From positions 1-64,000 of the forward strand of contig NZ_JAODIX010000031.1 in assembly GCF_026586675.1 (NCBI RefSeq): 64,000 nt of DNA, in the 5' to 3' direction. The position numbers and the translations under genes are program-made. Under the pieces are notes generated by a model, which was not told the DNA's origin, ran no database searches, and was given only the letters and a program-made list of their open reading frames with translations. This DNA comes from Halorubrum yunnanense (GTDB lineage Archaea > Halobacteriota > Halobacteria > Halobacteriales > Haloferacaceae). How positions within the stretch are numbered: the first letter of the stretch is position 1; each line of letters begins with the position of its first letter. Of this stretch, positions 55,296-64,000 are shown in pieces.

Positions 55296-55422
55296 ACCGG
55301 CGGTGAGGCGGCCGGGCGCAACTGTCTTGCGTTCGCACGCGACGACGCCGGCCGCGCTCGCGCCGACGGCGAGAAGAGGGACCGCGGGCGCCGCCCGCGG
55401 CGGCTTGGTCGAGCGGGACGCC

Positions 55423-56595
55423 TCAGACCGACCACGACGGCCGGTCGAACAGTTCACGGAAGACGAGCGTCGGGAATCGCGGGACGAGCCGACTCGGGGG
55501 GCGGCCCTTCCCGTCGCTCCGGCGGACCGTCACCCGGTCGAGCAGCCCCGCGTCCGCGAGCTCGTAGAGCACCCGGCGCACCGTGGACGCCGAGAGTTCG
55601 ACGGCGGGCCGCGAGGCGATCGTCTCGGTCGCGGCGCTCACCGACGAGCGGTCCTCGTCCGGCAGACTGACGAGCTCGTACAGCAGCCGGCGGCGGCTCT
55701 CGGAGAGCGCGAGGACGCGGCCCAGCGCCGCGCCGGGCCTCGGCACTTCCTCGATCCCCGCGTCGAGGTCGGCCGGGCGGATCGTCGAGGCGCCGGCCCG
55801 CTCCGCGCTGATCGCGGCGCCGGTGATCGCGGCGAGCGCGTCGTGGGCGTCGCCCTCGGCCCACTCGCCGACCTCGCGGATCTGGTCGTGGCTGATCGCG
55901 TCGCGGCCGAGCCCCGTCGAACACCGGCTCGTCAGTAGCTCGACGAGCACGTGCCGGCGGTACGGCTCGAACGCCACGCGCTCGTCGGGCTCCCACTCGA
56001 TCGCCTCGGGCGGCTCCCGGCCGAGGCAAACGGGCGCGACGTGCCCGTTGACGTCGGCCAGCCAGTCGACGACGGTCGTCGCGTCCGGCGTCTCCGACTC
56101 GTTCGTGTGGTCGACCGCGACGACCACGTCCGGACCGGTGCGCACGGCGCTCCGGAGCTCGTCGGCGAGCTCGTCGGTGCCGATCCCGTGCTCGGGGATC
56201 GGGCCGTCGCCGATCTCCGAGAGGATGTCGTGGTAGAGCCGGAACCGAGTCGAGCCGCGCCGCGCGTCGACGTAGACGAATCCCGGCAGCGTCGGCTCCA
56301 CCGCTCGCGTCGTGGTCTGTATCGCCCGACGCGGGCCGCTGTGGGACGCGAGCCGGTCGAACAGCGCCGAGACGGCGGCCGACTTCCCGCTGCCCTTGGG
56401 GCCGTGGACGTAGGTGCTCGGCGGCAGCGACCCGGAGAACGCCGGGCTGAACGCGTCGAGCAGTCGCTCGAACACCGGTCCCCGACCGGTCGGGGACGCG
56501 GCGTGCGAGACGGGGGAGACGGCGTCGATGTCGACGAGGACGCCGGCGCCGGCGTCGTATCCCAGCCGGCGTTCGATCCGGTCGTCGATATTCAC
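55423..56595 (-). CDS. Cdc6/Orc1-like AAA+ ATPase with degenerate Walker B
   Basis: 390 residues: Walker A GPKGSGKSAAVSALFDRL (about 65-82), RRGSTRFRLYHDILSEIG, then VVVAVDHTNESET at the Walker B position, which lacks the usual DE pair. A winged-helix domain follows (about 300-385: SAATETIASRPAVELSASTVRRVLYELADAGLLDRV). Sensor-1 Asn is replaced (CLGREP). The layout is that of the Orc1/Cdc6 family, but ATP hydrolysis is doubtful. No origin-recognition-box repeats or A/T-rich unwinding element are visible within about 0.5 kb, so it is not a plausible replication-origin marker on this evidence. Confidence 0.75.
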   Translation of the reverse strand: MNIDDRIERRLGYDAGAGVLVDIDAVSPVSHAASPTGRGPVFERLLDAFSPAFSGSLPPSTYVHGPKGSGKSAAVSALFDRLASHSGPRRAIQTTTRAVEPTLPGFVYVDARRGSTRFRLYHDILSEIGDGPIPEHGIGTDELADELRSAVRTGPDVVVAVDHTNESETPDATTVVDWLADVNGHVAPVCLGREPPEAIEWEPDERVAFEPYRRHVLVELLTSRCSTGLGRDAISHDQIREVGEWAEGDAHDALAAITGAAISAERAGASTIRPADLDAGIEEVPRPGAALGRVLALSESRRRLLYELVSLPDEDRSSVSAATETIASRPAVELSASTVRRVLYELADAGLLDRVTVRRSDGKGRPPSRLVPRFPTLVFRELFDRPSWSV

Positions 56596-56689
56596 GGTCG
56601 CCCCTCCGCGGTACCCCGATAAAACGGATTCGAACTCAGAACCACAGGCAGTCGCGTCGCCCGGCCCGTCAGTTCGCTCGGGCGGCCCG

Positions 56690-56896
56690 CTACCAGTGGT
56701 CCGGTTTGTACCGATTTATCAGTACAGTCGAGGCGACGAACACGGCGGCGGCGACGATGCCCACGACCGCGCCGGCGACGACGCGCGCGCCGACCGGGCC
56801 CTCCGCGGTCACTGACACCGCGGTCGTGACGATTCCCGCGACCACGAGCATGTTGCGACCGTCGCGTTTCTCGAGCCCCAGCGTGCCCACGTTCAT
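56690..56896 (-). CDS. Small membrane protein (68 residues), function unknown
   Basis: Two hydrophobic helices (about 15-35 and 38-58) and a basic C-terminus (INRYKPDHW). The N-terminal LGLEKRDGRN is positively charged. Normal codon use. No family recognised. Divergent from the gene at 57054. Confidence 0.65.
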   Translation of the reverse strand: MNVGTLGLEKRDGRNMLVVAGIVTTAVSVTAEGPVGARVVAGAVVGIVAAAVFVASTVLINRYKPDHW

Positions 56897-57053
56897 ACCA
56901 CCGTCTCACGTCGAGCGAGGTTAAATCTCCCCCGACCGATTCGGCTCGATTCCGGTCGCGTCGTTGGGCGATTCGAGTCGCGTCGGCGACGACGAGGGAG
57001 CCGATCGCCGCGACGTCCCCAATCTTAATCTGCCTGCCCGTCTCCGGTGGAGT

Positions 57054-57455
57054 ATGTCCGAACCAGAGTTCGACAAGTCGGTCGTCAGGGCCGACAAGTG
57101 GAGCAAGGTGGTTGCGTTGCTCGTTGCGATCGCCGCATTCCTCATCGTTCGCGAACTCGTCATCGACGTTCAGTTCGCATCGATCGCCGCGGCGACCGCC
57201 GGTATCGGCACTCGACTGTATATCCCGTATCACGCGAGCGTTCGGGTTCCGGAATCGGACCGGACGTCGATCAGCGAACACCCGATGGCCGGTGCGTATC
57301 ACCACGGCGCCGCTGGTATCGGGCTGGTGGTGTTGTCGATCGTCGCCGTCACCGCGTTCGCGTTCACTCAAGGGTTTGTTACCTCGATTGGAATCGGGAT
57401 CATCGCTGGTGTCGGTTTATACGTGGTTCTGTCCTCGGTGCTTCCAAAAGGATGA
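57054..57455 (+). CDS. Small polytopic membrane protein (133 residues), function unknown
   Basis: Three or four helices (about 20-36, 40-56, 84-100, 103-128). The connecting segment RLYIPYHASVRVPESDRTSISEHPMAGAYHHGAA contains several His. The base composition by eye is less GC-rich than the flanking genes, with more A/T third positions, a possible sign of transfer. Converges on the glpK-linked membrane protein with 17 bp between stops. Confidence 0.65.
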   Translation: MSEPEFDKSVVRADKWSKVVALLVAIAAFLIVRELVIDVQFASIAAATAGIGTRLYIPYHASVRVPESDRTSISEHPMAGAYHHGAAGIGLVVLSIVAVTAFAFTQGFVTSIGIGIIAGVGLYVVLSSVLPKG

Positions 57456-57472
57456 AAAATTGGAAGCCGTGG

Positions 57473-58558
57473 TTATGTGCCTGGCACCCAGATCGAGCCG
57501 AGAACTCCCAGAATCGCCAGGACGGCGAGGATCGAGGAGGTGATGAAGATCGCCGCCGCCGGCGGGTCCACGTGCGTGTCTCCGTGCGCGTAGAAGACAC
57601 GCTGGAAGGCTTCCCCGATCACCGCGCCGAGCAGACCGAACCCGGCCCCGGCGATCAGTCCGACCGTGCCGCTGAAGCCCGCACCGGTGAACGCGGCCCA
57701 CGCCGTCGCACCCGGAAGCGTCATGTGGTGGGTGACCGGAATCCGTTCGACGCCGAGATTCAGGAACAGCAGCGTCGCCGCGCTGATACCGAATCCGAGG
57801 AACACGTTGCCGGTCTGGATCGCGGCGTACGCCGCGGCCAGCCCGGAGACCGCACCGATCGCCGCAACGTGTGACCACTGGTACATATTCGGTAGCCACG
57901 GCTCGACCGCGAGCCGGTCCTCGCTGGACTTGTCGCCGTCGCCGGGCACCTCGTTCGAGTCACGCATCTCTTCGCGCTCGAACGGTCCCATGTCGAAGTA
58001 GCCGCTCGCTTTGCTGCTGACGTTACCGATCACGGAGTAGCCGAACACCGCTCGGTGGACGAGCGCGCTGGCAACGACGGTGAACGCGATCGGGTCCGTC
58101 GGGATCGCGAGGTTCCGAAGAGTCTGCTCGAACACGATGCCGAACACACCGAACCCCGCACCGACGGCCAGGATGTCTGGACGACTCCCCAGCGCGAAGC
58201 CGATATCCTTCGCGTTGTGGTAGTCGAAGCCGGACTCCATCGCGCCCTTTTTCGCCGCGTACGCTGCCGCCGCCGCACCGCCTGCGAAGGAGATGTGCGG
58301 CCCGAAGACGGGACCGAAACCGACGCCGACGCCGGCGCCCGATGCGGCGTCACCGCCGAAGACGCCTGCGATGACGAGGAAGCCGGTGAAGATGAACGCC
58401 GGGAGCGCACCGAGCGCGGCGCCGAACGCGCCGCCGGCCGCCGCGCCGAGCCAGATGGTCGGGTCAAGCAGGATATCGAGTACGGCGCTGATCGAGCCTC
58501 CGTTCCACTGTGCGAGTACGTCGGCTGACATGAGCAACGCCGAAGCCTCTGCGCTCAT
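57473..58558 (-). CDS. Multi-helix membrane protein co-transcribed with glpK, putative glycerol facilitator
   Basis: 361 residues with about nine helices rich in Gly and Ala (for example GAAAGGAFGAALGALPAFIFTGF, GAGVGVGFGPVFGPHISFAGG and GATAWAAFTGAGFSGTVGLIAGAGFGLLG). It is not related in motif to aquaporin-type GlpF (no NPA pair). Its gene stops/starts directly against glpK (58558 and 58559), so it is part of the glpK message. In Haloferax a membrane protein in the same position has been proposed as a glycerol facilitator; this role is inferred from context. The large hydrophilic loop (about 190-225) is acidic. Confidence 0.7.
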   Translation of the reverse strand: MSAEASALLMSADVLAQWNGGSISAVLDILLDPTIWLGAAAGGAFGAALGALPAFIFTGFLVIAGVFGGDAASGAGVGVGFGPVFGPHISFAGGAAAAAYAAKKGAMESGFDYHNAKDIGFALGSRPDILAVGAGFGVFGIVFEQTLRNLAIPTDPIAFTVVASALVHRAVFGYSVIGNVSSKASGYFDMGPFEREEMRDSNEVPGDGDKSSEDRLAVEPWLPNMYQWSHVAAIGAVSGLAAAYAAIQTGNVFLGFGISAATLLFLNLGVERIPVTHHMTLPGATAWAAFTGAGFSGTVGLIAGAGFGLLGAVIGEAFQRVFYAHGDTHVDPPAAAIFITSSILAVLAILGVLGSIWVPGT

Positions 58559-60091
58559 CTATGCTTCCTCCTGCGCCCAGTCGCGGGAGCGGTCGACCGC
58601 GTCGTCCCAGCGGTCGTACAGCTTGTCGACTTCTTCCTGCTCCTTCTCGGGGCTGAACTCGTGGTCCACCTGCCAGTTGTCGCGGAGTTCGTCGACCGTG
58701 TCCCAGTAGCCGACGGCGAGGCCGGCGGCGTACGCCGAGCCGAGCGCCGTGGTCTCGTCGACCTCCGGACGGACGATGTCCGTCTGGATGATGTCCGACT
58801 GGAGCTGACAGAGGAAGTTGTTCTTGACCGCGCCCCCGTCGACGCGGAGGCTCGTCATCTCGACGCCCGAGTCGGCCTCCATCGCCTCCGCGAGGTCGCG
58901 GGTCTGGTAGGCGATGCTCTCGAGCGTCGCGCGGACGATGTGCTCCTTGCTCGTCCCGCGGGTCATCCCGACGATGGTCCCGCGAGCGCGGCCGTCCCAG
59001 TGCGGGGCGCCGAGCCCGGTGAACGCCGGGACCATGTAGACGCCGTCGGTCGAGTCGACCGACCGAGCCAGCTCCGCGGTCTGGGCGGCGTTGTTGATCA
59101 GGTCGATGTCCTCGAGGAACTCGATCGCCGCGCCGGCGATGAAGATCGACCCCTCCAGCGCGTACTGGACGGGTTCGCCGGACATCTGGAACCCGACCGT
59201 CGTGAGCAGGCCGTTGTCGGACGCGACGGCCTCCTCGCCGGTGTTCATCAGGTAGAACGCACCGGTACCGTAGGTGTTCTTCGCGTCGCCCTTGTCGAAG
59301 CAGGTCTGTCCGAACAGCGCGGCCTGTTGGTCGCCCAGCGCCCCGGCCACGGGGACCTCTTCGCCGAGGAACCCGTCCGCGTCGGTGTGGCCGTAGTAGT
59401 CGTCGTCCGAGGACGGACGGACTTCGGGGACCATCTCCCTCGGCACGTCGAACTCGTCTAAGAGCTCGTCGTCCCACTCCATCTCCCGGATGTTGTACAG
59501 CATCGTCCGGGAGGCGTTGGTGACGTCCGTGATGTGGTTCCCCGTCAGGTTGTGAATGAGCCACGAGTCGATCGTGCCCATGATGAGCTCGCCCTCGCGA
59601 GCGCGTTCACGGAGGTCGCCGCCGCGGGAACTCTGCATCTTGAGCGGCTCCGCGTTGTCGAGGATCCACTCGGTCTTGGTCGCGGAGAAGTACGCGTCGC
59701 ACTCCAGTCCGGTCTTCTCGCGGATCTCCTCGACCTTGCCCGCCTCCTGGATCTCCTCGACGCGATCCGTCGTCCGCCGGTCCTGCCACACGAGGGCGTT
59801 GTGGACCGGCTTCCCGGAGTCTCTGTCCCAGACGATCGTCGTCTCGCGCTGGTTCGTGATCCCGAGCGCTTCGAGCTGGCTCGCCTCGAGTCCGGCGTCC
59901 GCGAGACCGTCGAGGACGACTTGCTTGGTGTTCTCCCAGATCTCTATCGGGTCGTGTTCGACCCAGCCCGGGTTCGGGTAGATCTGTTCGTGCTGTTCGT
60001 ACGCGTTCGCGACGACCTGGCCCTCATGGTCGAACACCATGAATCGGGTGCCGGTCGTCCCCTGGTCTATCGCACCGACGTACTGTGTCAT
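58559..60091 (-). CDS. glpK: Glycerol kinase
   Basis: 510 residues of the FGGY family: AIDQGTTGTRFMVFDHEG at the start (phosphate-binding), ITNQRETTIVWDRDSG (about 76-91) and the FGGY signatures TDAS-type NVTNASRTMLYNIREMEWDDELL and GVYMVPAFTGLGAPHWDGRARG. ATP + glycerol gives glycerol-3-phosphate, the entry step for glycerol, a major carbon source for haloarchaea from Dunaliella. The start at 60091 has AGGAGG about 8-13 bases upstream, an unusually clear ribosome-binding site for a haloarchaeal gene; the frame stays open 63 codons further but that part looks non-coding. Confidence 0.95.
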   Translation of the reverse strand: MTQYVGAIDQGTTGTRFMVFDHEGQVVANAYEQHEQIYPNPGWVEHDPIEIWENTKQVVLDGLADAGLEASQLEALGITNQRETTIVWDRDSGKPVHNALVWQDRRTTDRVEEIQEAGKVEEIREKTGLECDAYFSATKTEWILDNAEPLKMQSSRGGDLRERAREGELIMGTIDSWLIHNLTGNHITDVTNASRTMLYNIREMEWDDELLDEFDVPREMVPEVRPSSDDDYYGHTDADGFLGEEVPVAGALGDQQAALFGQTCFDKGDAKNTYGTGAFYLMNTGEEAVASDNGLLTTVGFQMSGEPVQYALEGSIFIAGAAIEFLEDIDLINNAAQTAELARSVDSTDGVYMVPAFTGLGAPHWDGRARGTIVGMTRGTSKEHIVRATLESIAYQTRDLAEAMEADSGVEMTSLRVDGGAVKNNFLCQLQSDIIQTDIVRPEVDETTALGSAYAAGLAVGYWDTVDELRDNWQVDHEFSPEKEQEEVDKLYDRWDDAVDRSRDWAQEEA

Positions 60092-60497
60092 GTTTGGATC
60101 CCTCCTGTGGCGCTGGTCCGCGTCCGGCGACGCCGCCGATCCCGCCTCGGGCGGCACCCGAGGGGGTCGCGTCCCGGTCGGGCCGGGAGTCGGCTCCGCG
60201 CGGCGACTCGTCCCGAGAGACCGCGTCCGGTCCGCGTACCGGCCGCACACCCCTCGTTCGGGAGCCACCGCCGCCGTCACCGCGGCATATCTTCACGGAA
60301 GCTACCACGCCGTTCGTGAACATAATGTACTACCATAATAATCTACCCCTTAAAATCCGCTTCTGAGCGCTATTCAAAAAGGTCACATATAAACAAATCG
60401 CTCACGCCAACGCTTGCACCACTTGAACGTCCCTGATAGTTATGAGAGCCCGTGCGGAGGAGGTAAAGTAAAGTGGACAGGGTCCAAGCCCTCGGGC
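60092..60497. promoter_or_regulatory. Divergent glpK-gpdA control region
   Basis: This 406-bp gap holds no gene. The half next to glpK (60100-60290) is very GC-rich and probably a long glpK leader. An A/T-rich core (about 60325-60395) contains two TATA-like motifs: TTAAAATCC/TTATTATGG read leftward and CATATAAACA (about 60385-60395) read rightward. The rightward one is about 105 bp from the gpdA ATG, so gpdA should also have a leader. A GGAGGAGG tract lies at about 60456-60463. A GlpR-type operator is expected here from work on Haloferax, but I cannot point to one. Confidence 0.6.
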
Positions 60498-60504
60498 ATG
60501 GACC
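60481..60504 (+). promoter_or_regulatory. Stem-loop enclosing the gpdA start codon
   Basis: GGTCCA (60481-60486) pairs with TGGACC (60499-60504); inside, after an A-A mismatch, GCC (60488-60490) pairs with GGC (60495-60497) around CTCG. The AUG (60498-60500) lies in the 3' arm. If formed in the message it would hide the start codon. It could also be chance in GC-rich DNA. Confidence 0.4.
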
Positions 60505-62339
60505 AACAGGTTGACGTCGTCGTCGTCGGCGGGGGGTCGACGGGTTGCGGCGTCGTCAGGGACCTCGCGCGACGGGGGCTCGACGCGGTGCTCGTCGAGA
60601 AGGGGAACCTGACGCACGGTACGACGGGACGGATGCACGGGCTCCTCCACAGCGGGGGCCGGTACGCCGTCTCCGACCAGAAGAGCGCGAAGGAGTGCAT
60701 CGAGGAGAACCGGGTGCTCCGCGACATCGCCGCCCACTGCGTCGAGGAGACGGGCGGGATGTTCGTCAAGCGGCCCGAGGACTCCGAGGAGTACTTCCAG
60801 GAGAAACTGGAGGGGTGCCGCGCGTGTGACATCCCCGTCGAGGTGCTCGACGCCGAGGAAGCCCGCCGCCGAGAGCCGTACCTCGCGCGTGACATCGAGA
60901 AGGCGATCGCGCTCCCGGACGGCGCGGTCGACCCCTTCCGGCTCTGCGTCTCCAACGCGGCCGACGCCCGCGAGCACGGCGCGCGGGTCGAGACGCACGC
61001 CCCGGTGACCGACGTGCTCGTCGAGGACGGCGAGGTCGTCGGCGTCGAAATCGAACACGAGACCGGCCCCGGCAAGCGGGTCCACCGCGAGCCCGGTACC
61101 ACGGAGGAGGTCCGCGCGCGTCACGTCGTCAACGCGACCGGCGCGTGGGCCGGCAACGTCGGCGAGATGGCCGGCGTCGACGTGGAGGTGCGCCCCTCGA
61201 AGGGCGTGATGACGGTCATGAACACCCGGCAGGTCGACACCGTCGTCAACCGGTGCCGGCCGAAGGGCGACGCCGACATCGTCGTGCCCCACGAGACGGC
61301 TTGCATCCTCGGCACGACCGACGAGGAGGTCGACGACCCCGAGGACTACCCCGAGGAGGACTGGGAGGTCGATCTGATGATCGAGACGCTCTCGGAGCTC
61401 GTGCCCGCGCTGAAGGACGCCCGCACGCTGCGGTCGTTCTGGGGCGTCCGCCCCCTCTATGAGCCCCCGGGGACCGGCACCGAGGACCCGACGGACATCA
61501 CCCGCGACTACTTCCTGCTCGACCACGGCGGGCGCGACGACCTCCCCGGGATGACCACTATCGTCGGCGGGAAGCTCACCACCTACCGGATGATGGCCGA
61601 GTCCATCTCCGACCACGTCTGTGACCTCCTCGGCCACGAGGCGACCTGCGACACCGCCGACGCGCCGCTGCCGGGGTCGGAGAGCGAGGCCCGGATGGAG
61701 GAGCTCATGGACGACTTCGGCCTCCGATCGCCGGTGGCCCGTCGGTCCGGCCAGCGGCTCGGGTCGCGCGCGGACGACGTGCTCTCGGAGCAGGACCCGA
61801 ACCCGGTCGTCTGTAACTGCGAGGGCGTCACGCGCGCCGAGGTGCAGGACGCCATCGGCGACGCGGGCAGCGACCTCAACGCGGTCCGACTCCGCACCCG
61901 CGCCTCGATGGGCAACTGCCAGGGCGGATTCTGCACTCACCGGATCGCCGCGGAGCTGGCGCAGGAGTACCCCGAACCCGTCGTCCGCGATGCGGAAGAC
62001 GAGCTGTACCAGGAGCGCTGGAAGGGCCAGCGACACGCGCTGTGGGGCCGCCAGCTCTCGCAGGCGATGCTGAACCACATGCTCCACGCGACGACGATGA
62101 ACCGCGACGGCGACCCGGCGACCCTCGACGACGGGGTCGACTTCGGCGCGTTCGACGCGGGCGCGAGCGCCCCGGGCCCCGGCGACGGGGGCGACGCCGG
62201 GACCGCGGCGGCTGACGGGGGGCGCGCAGATGACGACGCGGCCACCGACGGGGGGCGCGCAGATGACGACGCGGCCACCGACGGGGGGCGCGCAGGTGAC
62301 GACGCGACCGCAGACGGAGGGATCGATGGCGATCGATAG
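60498..62339 (+). CDS. gpdA: Anaerobic-type glycerol-3-phosphate dehydrogenase subunit A
   Basis: 613 residues. FAD-binding [52 protein letters not shown] (about 6-60), further flavoprotein motifs with [15 protein letters not shown] and [17 protein letters not shown], and a C-terminal BFD-like [2Fe-2S] site with Cys439, Cys441, Cys474 and Cys479 (VVCNCEGV and GNCQGGFC). It oxidises glycerol-3-phosphate to dihydroxyacetone phosphate and passes electrons through GpdB and GpdC to quinone. The extreme C-terminus carries 11-residue repeats ([11 protein letters not shown]) not expected in the family. Start at 60498 from homology. Confidence 0.93.
   Translation: MDQQVDVVVVGGGSTGCGVVRDLARRGLDAVLVEKGNLTHGTTGRMHGLLHSGGRYAVSDQKSAKECIEENRVLRDIAAHCVEETGGMFVKRPEDSEEYFQEKLEGCRACDIPVEVLDAEEARRREPYLARDIEKAIALPDGAVDPFRLCVSNAADAREHGARVETHAPVTDVLVEDGEVVGVEIEHETGPGKRVHREPGTTEEVRARHVVNATGAWAGNVGEMAGVDVEVRPSKGVMTVMNTRQVDTVVNRCRPKGDADIVVPHETACILGTTDEEVDDPEDYPEEDWEVDLMIETLSELVPALKDARTLRSFWGVRPLYEPPGTGTEDPTDITRDYFLLDHGGRDDLPGMTTIVGGKLTTYRMMAESISDHVCDLLGHEATCDTADAPLPGSESEARMEELMDDFGLRSPVARRSGQRLGSRADDVLSEQDPNPVVCNCEGVTRAEVQDAIGDAGSDLNAVRLRTRASMGNCQGGFCTHRIAAELAQEYPEPVVRDAEDELYQERWKGQRHALWGRQLSQAMLNHMLHATTMNRDGDPATLDDGVDFGAFDAGASAPGPGDGGDAGTAAADGGRADDDAATDGGRADDDAATDGGRAGDDATADGGIDGDR
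62214..62312 (+). repeat. 33-bp tandem repeat at the 3' end of gpdA
   Basis: Three units of 33 bp encode [11 protein letters not shown]. The last is slightly changed (GRAGDD). They sit in the tail just before the stop codon and the overlapping gpdB start. Confidence 0.85.
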
Positions 62340-63705
62340 CGACGTCCTCGTCGTCGGCGGCGGGCTGGCGGCGATCACGGCGGCGATATCGGCGTCCCGC
62401 GAGGGGGCCGACGTGCGGCTCGTCTCCCACAAGGCGAGCACGCTCCGGCAGGCCTCCGGGCTGATCGACGCGCTCGGCTACGTCCCGGCGACGGAGCCCG
62501 CGACGCCGCTCCGCGACGGCCCGCCGACCGCGGGCCGCGAGCTCGACCGCGACGAGTGGCCCGACCCGGAGGGCCCGCTCGCCGACCCCTTCGAGGGGAT
62601 AGAGCGACTCCCCGAGACGCACCCGTACCGGATCGTCGGCGGCGACGCGCTCCGGGAGGGGCTGGACCTGTTCGACGAGCTCGCGGGCGACGCGTACCGG
62701 GGGAGCCACACCGACCGGAACGCCCTCGTCCCGACCTTCGGGGGGAGCGTGAAGCCGACCGCGCGCTACCCGGCGGCCGCCGAGGCGGGGCTCGCCAGCG
62801 ACGACCGGCCCGCCCTCATCGTCGGGTTTCGATCGCTCACCGAGTACGACGCGCGGGCGTTCGCGGGCCGACTGGAGGCCGCCGGCGTCCCGTTCGATGT
62901 CGCCGGCGCGGAGGTGGAGTTCGCCGAGGCGTTCCGGGCCGACGCGAAGGTCACCCGGCTCGCGAAGGCGCTCGACCACGACGAGGCGATCGACGCCACC
63001 CCCGCCCGCGAGGCCCTGGCGAAGGCGGTCGCCCCGCACCTCCACGACGTCGTCGACGAGACCGGCGGCGTCGACCGCGTCGAGCGCGTCGGCTTCCCGG
63101 CGTTCCTCGGCGACGACCGCGGCGACGAGGTGCGCGCCGAGCTCGCCGACCGGCTCGGCGCCGACGTCTTCGAGATCCCGATGGGGCCGCCGAGCCTCCC
63201 CGGGCTCCGACTGGAAGACCGGCTCTTCGACGCGCTCGACGCCGAGGGCGTCCGGTTCGAGACCGGGAACCCCGTCGTCGGGATCGAGACCGAGTCCGAC
63301 GGCCGGGTCGAGACGGTCGCGGTCGACCGGAATGGCCGCGAGACGCCGTACGGCGCCGACGCGTTCGTGCTGGCGACCGGCGGGCTCGTCGGCAAGGGGC
63401 TCGACTCGGACCGCGAGGGCGTCCGCGAGCCCGTCTTCGACCTCCACGTCGAGCAGCCCGCGGACCGCTACGAGTGGTTCGTCGACGACGCGTTCGGCGA
63501 CCAGCCGTACGCGCGGTTCGGCGTGCGCCCCGACGAGCGCGCGCGCCCGGTCGGCGGCGACGGCGAGGCACAGTACCCGAACGTCTTCGCGGCCGGCGGC
63601 GTCGTCGGCGGCGCGGACGCGGCGCGGGAGAAGTCCGCGAGCGGGGTGTCGCTCGCGACCGGCATCGTGGCCGGGCGGCAGGCGGCGACGGAGGCGACCC
63701 AATGA
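62326..63705 (+). CDS. gpdB: Anaerobic-type glycerol-3-phosphate dehydrogenase subunit B
   Basis: 459 residues, ATG overlapping gpdA by 14 bases. FAD motif [47 protein letters not shown] at the start, and [53 protein letters not shown] near the C-terminus. In the family GlpB is a flavin subunit linking GlpA to the Fe-S membrane subunit GlpC. Stop shares ATGA with the next start. Confidence 0.92.
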   Translation: MAIDSDVLVVGGGLAAITAAISASREGADVRLVSHKASTLRQASGLIDALGYVPATEPATPLRDGPPTAGRELDRDEWPDPEGPLADPFEGIERLPETHPYRIVGGDALREGLDLFDELAGDAYRGSHTDRNALVPTFGGSVKPTARYPAAAEAGLASDDRPALIVGFRSLTEYDARAFAGRLEAAGVPFDVAGAEVEFAEAFRADAKVTRLAKALDHDEAIDATPAREALAKAVAPHLHDVVDETGGVDRVERVGFPAFLGDDRGDEVRAELADRLGADVFEIPMGPPSLPGLRLEDRLFDALDAEGVRFETGNPVVGIETESDGRVETVAVDRNGRETPYGADAFVLATGGLVGKGLDSDREGVREPVFDLHVEQPADRYEWFVDDAFGDQPYARFGVRPDERARPVGGDGEAQYPNVFAAGGVVGGADAAREKSASGVSLATGIVAGRQAATEATQ

Positions 63706-64000
63706 CACGAGACACAGACGACGAGACGGACGGAACGGGGGCACAGAGCGACGAGAGCGAGGGACGGGCCAGTCCCGGCGTTCCGACGGCGGGCCGCGAC
63801 GAGCAGCCGTCGATCTCCGTCCCCGACGACGGCGAGGCGCCGGAAGCGGACGCGACCACCGGGCACGGGGAGAGCCCCGCGGCCGGCGACTCAGCGGAGC
63901 GGCCGGCCACCGACGGCGGCGTCGAGAGCGCGACCGGCGGCTCCGAGTCGACGGAGCTCGACCCCGACGCGTACGACCCGGTCGACGTGTTCCCCGGCGG
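63702..64000 (+). CDS. gpdC: Glycerol-3-phosphate dehydrogenase subunit C, N-terminal part (runs off the window)
   Basis: Only about 99 residues are present. They form an acidic, low-complexity N-terminal extension (Ser/Asp/Glu/Gly-rich) ending in ELDPDAYDPVDVFPGG, which is the sequence that normally leads into the first [4Fe-4S] domain of haloarchaeal GlpC. The Fe-S Cys motifs lie beyond the window. Assigned mainly from operon position, translation coupling (ATGA) and this C-terminal stretch. The N-terminal extension is unusually long. Confidence 0.85.
   Translation, partial: MTRDTDDETDGTGAQSDESEGRASPGVPTAGRDEQPSISVPDDGEAPEADATTGHGESPAAGDSAERPATDGGVESATGGSESTELDPDAYDPVDVFPG

Noticed and set aside
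56597-56690. Replication origin beside the Cdc6-like gene
   Set aside because: No origin-recognition-box repeats or A/T-rich tract are visible.
60092-60280. 63-residue N-terminal extension of GlpK
   Set aside because: AGGAGG lies immediately before the ATG at 60091 and GlpK family homology starts there; the extension is low-complexity shadow sequence.

Overview
The window is a 64-kb piece of a haloarchaeal main chromosome, most like Halorubrum. The inference rests on very high GC with strong G/C third positions, acidic proteomes (Asp/Glu-rich, Lys-poor), TATA boxes about 25-30 bp upstream of often leaderless genes, and diagnostic archaeal genes: FtsZ1-SecE-Spt5, archaeosortase A, 20S proteasome alpha with RNase P proteins, aCPSF1/FttA, transcription factor S, DphB and DTD2. 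Genus assignment is an inference; no 16S is present.

Layout. 1-0.8 kb: the 3' end of an IS4/ISH8-type insertion sequence that cuts a Tat lipoprotein gene. 0.9-6.1 kb: a membrane protein, a zinc-binding protein with a phosphodiesterase, a PhzF isomerase, and a CaCA antiporter. 6.1-6.6 kb: a structured repeat element. 6.6-14.9 kb: DTD2, the ftsZ1-secE-spt5 block, artA, an MgtC/DUF4010 protein, two CBS-domain proteins around two small membrane proteins, and dphB. 15-18.5 kb: a two-subunit 2-oxoacid:ferredoxin oxidoreductase followed by an Lrp regulator. 18.6-26.3 kb: a GNAT protein, ileS, a PGF-CTERM surface protein (a likely ArtA substrate), an iron alcohol dehydrogenase and a protein of unknown function. 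26.4-33.6 kb: gyrB-gyrA, an acyl-CoA synthetase and a peroxiredoxin. 33.7-34.4 kb: tatA and tRNA-Arg(CCT) with duplicated tRNA 3' ends. 35.2-44.5 kb: a type IV pilus-like operon (ATPase, membrane platform, five single-pass pseudopilin-like proteins with overlapping reading frames). 44.6-50.3 kb: AlaX, TFS, a secreted protein, methylglyoxal synthase, aCPSF1. 50.3-54.3 kb: an SDR enzyme and the rpp30-methyltransferase-pop5-psmA operon. 54.3-54.6 kb: a second copy, inverted, of the structured repeat element. 54.6-57.5 kb: phosphoglycolate phosphatase, a Cdc6-like ATPase and small membrane proteins. 57.5-64 kb: divergent glycerol genes, with a membrane protein plus glpK on one side and gpdABC on the other (gpdC runs off the window).

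The most unusual signal is the element present at about 6.1-6.5 kb and, inverted, at about 54.37-54.56 kb. The two copies share short conserved blocks, but the two hairpins between those blocks differ completely in sequence while keeping their pairing. Each copy is preceded by a TATA-like box. This is what a structured, transcribed RNA family would look like; I do not recognise it as a described family.

Functional links: ArtA and a PGF-CTERM protein in one window give an enzyme/substrate pair for surface anchoring. Spt5, TFS and aCPSF1 are parts of the archaeal elongation/termination machinery. The glycerol genes form a complete uptake/kinase/dehydrogenase module in which the membrane protein next to glpK is not an aquaporin-type facilitator.
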